Positions 41,230-47,804 of a DNA stretch of 47,804 bases are shown one piece after another. The position numbers and the translations under genes were made by a program. The notes under the pieces were generated by a model. That model made no database searches. It was not told the origin of the DNA and saw only the letters and a program-made list of their open reading frames with translations. The DNA comes from an uncultured Spirochaetota bacterium (GTDB lineage: Bacteria; Spirochaetota; UBA4802; UBA5550): NCBI GenBank assembly GCA_937872225.1, contig CALMRZ010000069.1:1-47804 (forward strand). Reading direction: 5' to 3'. Position 1 is the stretch's first letter; every line of letters begins with the position of its first letter.

Positions 41230-42610
41230 CGGCCTTGACACAGCCCTCGGCAGGGCGCGGTCCCTTCTTTCGTCCTGCCCCTGCGAGTACGCCGAAATAC
41301 GGCTTTCGGCAAGCACGGGCACTTCCATTTCACTGTCCGGCGGACAGGTTGAGACCTTTTCCTCCGGCGACACCATCGGCGGTTCGGTCAGGGTCCTCAA
41401 CAACGGCGCCTGGGGATTCATCTCCTTCAATGACCCGGGCGGCATTGAAGGCTACTTCCGGCGGGTCCTGGAACTCTCATCGTCCCTGTCCCTGAAGGAG
41501 AAGAGCCGGATCCGCCGGTCGACAGCGGTCCGCCGGAACTTCGCCACCCCCATGAAAAAGGACTTCACCGGGGTCCCCCTTGAGGAAAAATTCAATCTCA
41601 TCAGCGCGTATAATAAAATACTCCGGTCCTCGCCGAAAATCCAGACGACCCGCGCCCTCTACCGGGACGTCACGTCATACTACGTGTACCTGAACTCCGA
41701 GGGGTCGGAGCTCGCCTATGACCGCTCCTACTGCGGCGTCCAGCTCTCGTCGGTCGCCCGCGACGGATCGGTCATACAGCCCTACGGCGAATCCGTGTCC
41801 GGCTACGGCGGGTACGAGATCACCGAGGGGCGCGAGGAACTGGCCGAATCGGTGGTGAAAACTGCCGTGGACCTCCTCGCCGCGGAATCGGTCCCGGGCG
41901 GGACCTACCGCGTCGTGACTGACCAGAAGCTCGCCGGCGTCTTCATCCACGAGGCCTTCGGCCACCTCTCCGAGGCGGACTTCGTCCATGAGAACGAGCG
42001 CCTCCGGAAGATGATGGTAATGGGAAAGGAGTTCGGGCCGCCGGAGCTCACCGTCATCGACAGCGGGGACATGCCGGAATATTCGGGCTACATACCCTTT
42101 GACGACGAGGGGATCATCCCGGCCGGGACCCACCTCATCCGGAACGGGCGCCTGAGCGGACGGCTCCACTCCCGCGAGACCGCGGAAAAGATGGACGAGG
42201 AGACCACCGGCAACGGCAGGGCCATCGGCGTCATGAAGCAGCCCATCGTCCGCATGACCAACACCTACATCGAGAACGGGGCCCATTCCCGCGAGGCGAT
42301 CCTGGAGGCCGCCGGCGACGGCATTTACGCCGCCGGCATGATAGGCGGGGAGACCAACCTGGAGATGTTCACCTTCACCTCGGCCTACGGCCATGAAATC
42401 AAGAACGGAAAAATCGGCACAATGTACCGCGACATCGTGCTCTCGGGCAACGTCTTCACCACCCTGCGCAACATCGCCATGATCGGAAACGACCGGCGCA
42501 TGTACGGCGGCCTGGGAGGCTGCGGCAAGGGAGGCCAGAGCCCCCTGCCGGTGTCCTTCGGCGGTCCCCACCTTCTCATAAAGGACGTGCTGATAGGAGG
42601 CGCCCAATGA
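41222..42610 (+). CDS. tldD: TldD metalloprotease subunit
   Basis: 462 aa. Catalytic half of the TldD/TldE protease, which cleaves unfolded peptides and matures some ribosomal peptides. The zinc motif is HEAFGH at 243-248 (H-E-x3-H), within LAGVFIHEAFGHLSEADFVH. The N-terminal domain (SISLSGGQVETF, SVRVLNNGAWGF) and C-terminal GGETNLEMFTF and GLGGCGKGGQSPLPVS are typical. It overlaps tldE by 4 bp (ATGA 42607-42610). No RiPP precursor gene was seen nearby. Confidence 0.92.
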   Translation: MRSGLDTALGRARSLLSSCPCEYAEIRLSASTGTSISLSGGQVETFSSGDTIGGSVRVLNNGAWGFISFNDPGGIEGYFRRVLELSSSLSLKEKSRIRRSTAVRRNFATPMKKDFTGVPLEEKFNLISAYNKILRSSPKIQTTRALYRDVTSYYVYLNSEGSELAYDRSYCGVQLSSVARDGSVIQPYGESVSGYGGYEITEGREELAESVVKTAVDLLAAESVPGGTYRVVTDQKLAGVFIHEAFGHLSEADFVHENERLRKMMVMGKEFGPPELTVIDSGDMPEYSGYIPFDDEGIIPAGTHLIRNGRLSGRLHSRETAEKMDEETTGNGRAIGVMKQPIVRMTNTYIENGAHSREAILEAAGDGIYAAGMIGGETNLEMFTFTSAYGHEIKNGKIGTMYRDIVLSGNVFTTLRNIAMIGNDRRMYGGLGGCGKGGQSPLPVSFGGPHLLIKDVLIGGAQ

Positions 42611-43899
42611 TCGACCGGATACGGGACAGGCTCGCGGGAAAGGCGCGCTGGTACGACATTATCGAGGTCAGCGGCGCCGGCACTCCCATCTCCTTCGCCA
42701 ACAGCCGGCTCCACTCGGTGACGGAACGACACAACAGCGGCTACGGCGTGCGGGTGAACGTGGAGGGCAAAACGGGTTTTTCCTACACCAACGACGCGAG
42801 CCGCCTGGAGGAAACGGCGGACCGCGCCCTGCTGCTTGCCGCCTGGGGCGACACGGATGACTTCGAACTCCCCGCCCGCGCGGAAAAGGGCTTCGAGCCC
42901 TATGACGACGCCATTGACGACTTCGACGCCGCCGGCGAAATTGCGGCGGCGGAGGAGACCATAGCCGCGATCCTCAGGCGCTTCCCCCAGGCGACGGTGG
43001 ACATCTCCCTGGGCAGGTCAACAGGGTCCATGCGCATCGTCAATTCCAGCGGCCTCGACCGGTCCTTCCGCAGCAGCCAGTACGCCGTCTCCGTCGGCGC
43101 GACGCTGATCCTCGATGACGGGACCAGGATCGAGGCGGGGGAAAGCGCCTCCTTCCTGGCACCCGCCCCCCACGCGAGCCTCCGCGAGAGGGTCATGGAA
43201 AAGATCGGGGCCGCGCTGGTGACCAGGAAACCGCCGAGCGGCAGGGTCCCGGTGCTCCTGTCCCCGCGGGCCTTCGCCCGGATCATCGGCATCGTGACCG
43301 CCGGCCTGAGCGCGAAGGCCGTGTGGAAGGGCATCTCCCCCTTCGGGGAAAAGCGGGGGGAACGGATGTTCGCCCCCTCCCTGACCGTGCGCGACGACCC
43401 GGCGCTGGCCGGTTCGCCCTACAGCTACCCCTTTGACGACGAAGGGGTCACCGCGATGAACAAGCTCCTCGTCGACCGGGGCGCAATCGGGACCTTCATC
43501 ACGGACCTGAAACACGCTCGGAAGCTCGACATCGTTCCCGGCGGAAACGGCGCCCGGGGCTATTCCTCCCTGCCCTATCCGTCCTTCAGCAACATCGTAA
43601 TCGAGCCGGGCGCGGAAAAGAAGACCGGAATAATGAGCGGCATCTCCCGGGGCATCCTGGTGGAGCAGTTCATCGGCCTGGGGCAGTCGAACACCCTCAC
43701 CGGAGACTTCTCGGCCGGCCTGGACCTGGCCTATCTCATCGAAAACGGTGAAATCGCCGGCCGGGTCAAGGACTGCATGATATCGGACAATCTCTTCAGG
43801 CTCCTGGCCGGGGAGTTCAGCCTCAGCGCCGAGCGGGAGCGCATCGGCGCGGTGCTGGCGCCCCATGCGCTGTTCCCGTCGGTCAATTACACGGGGTAA
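42607..43899 (+). CDS. pmbA: TldE/PmbA subunit
   Basis: 430 aa. Non-zinc partner of TldD; there is no H-E-x3-H. Family segments are ISFANSRLHSVTERHNSGYG, SGLDRSFRSSQYAVSVG, VLLSPRAFARIIGIV, YSYPFDDEGVTAMNKLLVD and LGQSNTLTGDFSAGLDLAYL. TldD and TldE form a heterodimer with the active site in a closed chamber. The start overlaps the tldD stop, fitting one-to-one synthesis. Confidence 0.9.
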   Translation: MIDRIRDRLAGKARWYDIIEVSGAGTPISFANSRLHSVTERHNSGYGVRVNVEGKTGFSYTNDASRLEETADRALLLAAWGDTDDFELPARAEKGFEPYDDAIDDFDAAGEIAAAEETIAAILRRFPQATVDISLGRSTGSMRIVNSSGLDRSFRSSQYAVSVGATLILDDGTRIEAGESASFLAPAPHASLRERVMEKIGAALVTRKPPSGRVPVLLSPRAFARIIGIVTAGLSAKAVWKGISPFGEKRGERMFAPSLTVRDDPALAGSPYSYPFDDEGVTAMNKLLVDRGAIGTFITDLKHARKLDIVPGGNGARGYSSLPYPSFSNIVIEPGAEKKTGIMSGISRGILVEQFIGLGQSNTLTGDFSAGLDLAYLIENGEIAGRVKDCMISDNLFRLLAGEFSLSAERERIGAVLAPHALFPSVNYTG

Positions 43900-43982
43900 A
43901 AATAATAATCGACAAATAATTGCATGGGTCTATACTTCACCGCATGGCATGCGTCCAATCCCATGGTGCAACGGCCCGACCA

Positions 43983-46373
43983 ATGCGCACTAAATCATAC
44001 ACAGCACTGCCGGCACTATCACTGGTGCTGTTCCTGCTCTGCGCCACGTCCCCGGCCGCCGCGCTGGACAAAAGCACGCTCTTCAGCCATTACAAGAAGC
44101 GCCCCACAATCGCCCTGGTCCTTTCAGGGGGCGGCGCCAAGGGTATAGCCCATGTCGGCGTCCTCAAGGTCATCGAAAAGACGGGCCTCCAAATCGACTA
44201 TATCACCGGCACGAGCATGGGAAGCATCGTGGGAGGCCTCTACGCCTCCGGGTACACGGCGGACATGCTGGAGCAGCTGGTGCTGAACATGGACTGGGAC
44301 GCCATGCTCGCCGACGACATATCGCGCCGCAGCACCTCCATCGAGGAAAAGGGCGACCATGACAAGTACATCACCTCGTTCCAGATAGCCAAGAAGGGGA
44401 TCCTGCTCCCCACCGGGTTCAAGCGCGGGCAGCGGCTCACCACCATGCTGTCGCGCCTGACGCAGCACGTGCAGGACGTCCGCGACTTCGACAGGCTCCC
44501 CATCCCCTTCCGCTGCATCGGCACCGACATCGTGACCGGCGAGGCCTTCGTGATAAAGAAAGGGTCCCTGTCGGAGGCGATGCGCGCCAGCATGGCCATA
44601 CCGTCCATCTTCACGCCCATCGAGATCGACGGCCACCTCCTGGTGGACGGCGGCGTCATCAGGAACCTCCCGGTATCGGACGCGCGGGCAATGGGGGCGG
44701 ACATCGTCATCGCCGTGGACGTGGGCGCTCCCCTGTACAAGAAAGACGAGCTGACGTCGGTCATCCAGATCATGGACCAGTCCGTGAGCTTCCTCGGCTA
44801 CCGGTCGACGCAGAAGGAGCGGAACCTCTCCGACGTCCTCGTCATGCCGGACATAACCGGCTTCAGCTCCAACGACTTCAACCGGGGGAAGGAACTGATC
44901 GCCGTCGGAGAGGAGGCCGGCCGCCTGATGATCCCCGAGCTGGAGAAACTGGTGGAACAGCAGAACAGGTTCCCGGAGGAGAGGAAAGCGCCGGTGTTTC
45001 CCCTGCAGCTCCTGAAAAAGCTCGACCTGACCGACATACGGGTGACCCAGAAAATAAAGATCACCTCCATCGACATCCGGGGGCTCAACCACGTGTCGCG
45101 GAACCTGGTCCTGGGCAAGCTCAACATCAACCCGCCGGCCCTGGTGACCGGGGACCGGCTGGTCGAGGCGATCGACCGCGTCTACGCCAGCGGGTTCTTC
45201 CAGCGGGTCACCTATGAGGTCCAGCCGGGACCGAACGGCGGAGCGACCCTCATCATCCGCGTCATCGAGACATCGGGCATCTATCTCAAGGTCGGCCTGA
45301 GCTACGATTCGGACATGAGCGCCGCCGTGCTGCTCAACATAACTCTGCGGAACCTGGCGGGAAAGGGCTCCAAGCTATCCCTCGACGCGCGGCTGAGCCA
45401 GAACCCGGGCGTGGTCCTGTCCTATTTCATCTATACCGGGCTCCGGAAGCCAGGCATCGGCTTCGGCGGGAAGTTCCACTATGACCAGTATTCCATCTAC
45501 ACGTACAAGGGGGGCTACACCCAGTCCAGCTTCAAGTACCACAACTACGGTCCGGACATCGTCGCCCAGGCCATCATCCTCCAGGACATAGCCCTGGGCC
45601 TGGGGGTCCAGAAAGATTTCACCAACATCGTGGCCCAGATCGCCCCCGACGACCCCAAGAAGCAGAACATAGAGAGCCTGAACTTGTACGCCTACCTGAT
45701 GTACGACAACCTGGACAGGACCTTCTATCCCCGGTCCGGCTACCAGTTTTACGGCGAGGTGAAATACCTCACCGACCTTCTGCGCACGGTAAAGAACACG
45801 GCCGACTTCAACAACTTTTTCAAGTACACGGTCCGGATGAAAGGATACATACCCATCCACCGGCGGTTTTCCCTGTACCTGGGCCTCACCGGCTCCTTCA
45901 TCAAGGCCAAGGAGCCGTATTACCTGAATTATGACCTTAAAAACGGCTGGGGCATTTTCCGGCGCAAGATCCCCTTCATCTATGAAAACTATTTCGGCGG
46001 ACTCAACACCTACACCACCGGCTGCTTCCCCTTCACGGGCCTTAATTTCATGCAGATCAGCGGCAGGAACGTCCTGATCGGCGACATCGGCATGCAGGTG
46101 GAATTCTACAAGGACTTCTTCCTTATACTGAGGGGCAACGTCGGCCGGGTGAAGGACAATTTCTACAACCTTTTCAAGCGGCAGAACATCGTGTGGGAGA
46201 AGCGGTACAGCTTCGTCGTGCCGATCAAGCAGCGCCTGAAGAACGACCTGATCTACGGATACGGCCTCACCGTGAGCTACAACTCCATCATCGGTCCCGT
46301 GGAGCTCACCCTGATGAGGGGGAGCGAATCGAACCAGTTCCTGGTCCTCGCCAACGTGGGATACCGGCTCTAA
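43983..46373 (+). CDS. Patatin-like phospholipase with POTRA and Omp85 barrel (PlpD-type)
   Basis: About 796 aa from the ATG at 43983, chosen because a clear signal peptide (MRTKSYTALPALSLVLFLLC...) begins there; earlier in-frame starts (TTG 43920, ATG 43944) lack a site too. The patatin domain follows: oxyanion loop GGGAKG (49-54), nucleophile Ser78 in GTSMG (76-80), catalytic Asp222 in DGG. Then one POTRA-like domain (about 355-435: ITSIDIRGLNHVSRNLV, RVYASGFFQRVTYEV) and a beta-barrel to the C-terminal NVGYRL. This is the layout of type Vd autotransporters. The lipase is presumably displayed at or released from the cell surface. 83 bp after tldE. Confidence 0.9.
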   Translation: MRTKSYTALPALSLVLFLLCATSPAAALDKSTLFSHYKKRPTIALVLSGGGAKGIAHVGVLKVIEKTGLQIDYITGTSMGSIVGGLYASGYTADMLEQLVLNMDWDAMLADDISRRSTSIEEKGDHDKYITSFQIAKKGILLPTGFKRGQRLTTMLSRLTQHVQDVRDFDRLPIPFRCIGTDIVTGEAFVIKKGSLSEAMRASMAIPSIFTPIEIDGHLLVDGGVIRNLPVSDARAMGADIVIAVDVGAPLYKKDELTSVIQIMDQSVSFLGYRSTQKERNLSDVLVMPDITGFSSNDFNRGKELIAVGEEAGRLMIPELEKLVEQQNRFPEERKAPVFPLQLLKKLDLTDIRVTQKIKITSIDIRGLNHVSRNLVLGKLNINPPALVTGDRLVEAIDRVYASGFFQRVTYEVQPGPNGGATLIIRVIETSGIYLKVGLSYDSDMSAAVLLNITLRNLAGKGSKLSLDARLSQNPGVVLSYFIYTGLRKPGIGFGGKFHYDQYSIYTYKGGYTQSSFKYHNYGPDIVAQAIILQDIALGLGVQKDFTNIVAQIAPDDPKKQNIESLNLYAYLMYDNLDRTFYPRSGYQFYGEVKYLTDLLRTVKNTADFNNFFKYTVRMKGYIPIHRRFSLYLGLTGSFIKAKEPYYLNYDLKNGWGIFRRKIPFIYENYFGGLNTYTTGCFPFTGLNFMQISGRNVLIGDIGMQVEFYKDFFLILRGNVGRVKDNFYNLFKRQNIVWEKRYSFVVPIKQRLKNDLIYGYGLTVSYNSIIGPVELTLMRGSESNQFLVLANVGYRL

Positions 46374-46427
46374 TGCCCCGTTCCCCGGCAAGGGATAGCG
46401 CGGGCGGGAGCCGGTCTTCACAGGATT

Positions 46428-46460
46428 AAGGATAGGATTGTATCCTTTCTATCGATTTCT
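46428..46460 (+). terminator. Possible terminator after patatin-Omp85 gene
   Basis: Stem AAGGATA (46428-46434) with TATCCTT (46441-46447), a 6-base loop, followed by TCTATCGATTTCTTTT. The stem is A/T-rich and so rather weak. Confidence 0.4.
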
Positions 46461-46478
46461 TTTATTATCATTCGACAG

Positions 46479-47594
46479 CTACAACGGACTCCTGATTCCT
46501 TTCAGCAGCGGGTTGTATACCTTTGTATAAATCGTTGTCGTGGTTATGTTCTTATGCCCGAGGAGCTGCTGGATGTGGCGGATGGAGATGCCGTTCTCAA
46601 GGAGGTGCGTGGCAAAGCTGTGGCGCAGATCGTGGGGGGTGGCCTTCCGCCCGATGCCGGAGCGCTTCAGGGCGTTTTCGAAAACCTTCTCCACGGTCCT
46701 GCCGGAAAGCCCGCAATGCTTTCCGGATGCATCTTTCATGGGCGACTGGAAAAGATATTCATCATGCCCCTTGCCCGCCATGAATCGGCCGACATCATCC
46801 CTGATCTTCTCAGAGAAGATCGTTATCCGGTCCTTTCTCCCCTTCCCTTCCCGCACGCGGATGGTGAGATCCTGCAGGCCGATATCGCGCACCTTCAGGC
46901 TCACCAGTTCCGCAAGCCTCAGCCCGGAGGAATACATCAGGGCCAGCATGGTCCGGTGCTTCAGGTTGTTGATGGAATCGAGCACCCGCCGGATTTCGTC
47001 CCTGGACAACACGACCGGAAGGTGCTTCGAATCGCGCAATCCTTCCACGCAGGACAGGTCTATCTCCCTCCCCAGAATCTGCCTGAAATACAGGGAGATC
47101 GCAAAGCGGTGAACGCGTATAGAGGAAACCGACGCTTTTTTTTCATTGGTCATGTATAGAAAAAAATCATATATGGCACTGTAATTGACATCGTCGATGA
47201 GTCTATTTTTAGTCCTGAAGCACCAGTTGTTGGCCCCGGCAAGGGCGCCGAGATATATTTTAACAGTTTTGGGCGAGTATCGCTTCAATTTAAGGGCATC
47301 TTTGAATTCCTTATAACGACGGGGATATGACTTTTTTGTAATTGCCCCGTCTCTTAATGAAACCGTGATTTCCTCAAAAGGTTCAGAATACCATTTTTCA
47401 AGTTTGGAAAAAACGCTGCGATGCGCCTTAAGATGCTCCAGATAATATTTTTTTATACATAAAAAATCCTTTCTTGAAATTTTTTCCTTATTTTCAACGA
47501 AAAATTCGTATATATCTTCATTAGTAACATAAATAGGCTTTCTCCTGTAATAGTATGTTTCAATCAATAATTCCAATATATCGTTTTCAGCCAT
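46479..47594 (-). CDS. Tyrosine recombinase, XerD-like with IntI-like tail
   Basis: 371 aa from the ATG at 47594 (AGGAA before it). After an AT-rich N-terminal extension of about 90 residues, a SAM-like core-binding domain (95-180) is followed by the catalytic domain. Catalytic residues: R226 (SSGLRLAEL), Lys in GKGRKDR (about 251-255), H321 and R324 (HDLRHSFATHL), H347 (LLGHKNI), Tyr356 (TTTIYT). The start of the catalytic domain (HLPVVLSRDEIRRVL) and the closing GIRSPL resemble integron integrases, but the extra patch of some 20 residues between the Lys and the HxxR that marks IntI is missing. It is thus a solitary recombinase, of an integron-related or mobile-element type. Its target site is not proven. 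Confidence 0.82.
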   Translation of the reverse strand: MAENDILELLIETYYYRRKPIYVTNEDIYEFFVENKEKISRKDFLCIKKYYLEHLKAHRSVFSKLEKWYSEPFEEITVSLRDGAITKKSYPRRYKEFKDALKLKRYSPKTVKIYLGALAGANNWCFRTKNRLIDDVNYSAIYDFFLYMTNEKKASVSSIRVHRFAISLYFRQILGREIDLSCVEGLRDSKHLPVVLSRDEIRRVLDSINNLKHRTMLALMYSSGLRLAELVSLKVRDIGLQDLTIRVREGKGRKDRITIFSEKIRDDVGRFMAGKGHDEYLFQSPMKDASGKHCGLSGRTVEKVFENALKRSGIGRKATPHDLRHSFATHLLENGISIRHIQQLLGHKNITTTTIYTKVYNPLLKGIRSPL

Positions 47595-47804
47595 ACCCAT
47601 TTCCTATTTCCTTACTATATATCTCCATAAACGAACTTTCATTACGGCCTATAAAATATTTTTCCCAATTACCCCCAATTTTTTTTCGGTTGACAATCGA
47701 TTCAGATACATGCAGGTATTTAATCAAATACAGAAATACGACCAATTTTTGTTAGGCGCAATGCCGCTGTGTGGTATCAGGACATAGACATCAATTTTTA
47801 GTAA
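47595..47804. other. AT-rich region upstream of the recombinase with GTTAGGC heptamer
   Basis: 210 bp to the window end. GTTAGGC at about 47751-47757 fits the GTTRRRY core found at integron attI/attC crossover points, and the reverse complement fits RYYYAAC. No second core site or complete attC fold can be seen before the window ends. No gene recognised. Confidence 0.35.

Noticed and set aside
1-47804. CRISPR array, rRNA or tRNA genes, complete insertion sequence
   Set aside because: No regularly spaced repeats, tRNA cloverleaf or transposase gene was recognised; the only recombinase is the tyrosine type at the right end.

Overview
The window looks like chromosome of an anaerobic, diderm (outer-membrane) bacterium with moderately high GC. 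The best guess is a Spirochaetota member related to Leptospira. The pointers are a DUF1564-like gene (a family I know mainly from Leptospira), several lipoproteins whose signal peptides end in a relaxed 'MSC' lipobox, HEAT and TPR periplasmic proteins, and an outer membrane shown by a TonB-dependent receptor and a patatin/Omp85 protein. The anaerobic signs are a B12-dependent ribonucleotide reductase, an oxygen-sensitive 4-hydroxybutyryl-CoA dehydratase homologue, tungstate uptake, and a thioredoxin that appears to use selenocysteine. The phylum is an inference; no rRNA or tRNA gene is present to test it.

Layout. 1-3.05 kb: a cut-off LysE-type exporter, an SGNH hydrolase whose tail is encoded by a palindromic repeat, and a Cys-repeat lipoprotein. 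3.3-15.2 kb: a transport island. It holds a tungstate-type ABC importer (tupCBA, minus strand), then an operon of a DDTD/TiaS-like protein, a fused ECF ATPase, EcfT, a small anchored protein and an S-component (plus strand). A TonB-dependent receptor with a small lipoprotein follows on the minus strand, then a second, diverged TupA-like protein broken by a one-base frameshift, and a regulator that joins a helix-turn-helix to a periplasmic-binding-protein fold. Together these could carry one ligand, perhaps a metal oxyanion or cofactor, from outer membrane to cytoplasm under its own sensor.

15.3-18.9 kb: the DUF1564-like gene, then nrdJ (class II ribonucleotide reductase) and, directly after it, a zinc-ribbon thioredoxin with an in-frame UGA exactly at the first active-site cysteine. 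A perfect 7-bp hairpin sits at the distance expected of a bacterial SECIS. This is the strongest finding: a selenocysteine thioredoxin coupled to the reductase it probably reduces.

18.9-25.9 kb: a STAS protein, a long palindromic repeat, a LolA/B-like lipoprotein with a TPR protein, a YugP-type metallopeptidase, a YihY membrane protein and a UMF1-type transporter. 25.9-33 kb: a CoA-thioester cluster (4-hydroxybutyryl-CoA dehydratase, acyl-CoA dehydrogenase, enoyl-CoA hydratase, TetR regulator; divergent CoA transferase and GNAT). It fits conversion of 4-hydroxybutyryl-CoA through crotonyl-CoA. 33-34.4 kb: an ECF sigma factor, its likely anti-sigma and a CnrX/Spy-like periplasmic sensor. 34.7-39.1 kb: small and housekeeping-type genes, a HEAT protein and a second TetR.

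39.06-40.5 kb is mostly non-coding with several palindromes and one small gene. 40.5-46.4 kb: plsC, tldD and tldE/pmbA in one tight unit, then a patatin-Omp85 protein. The right end carries a tyrosine recombinase with an integron-integrase-like tail and, upstream of it, a GTTAGGC heptamer of the type found at integron recombination sites. Three different long palindromic elements (1.6, 19.5 and 27.4 kb) look like dispersed repeats. No CRISPR array, rRNA or tRNA was recognised.
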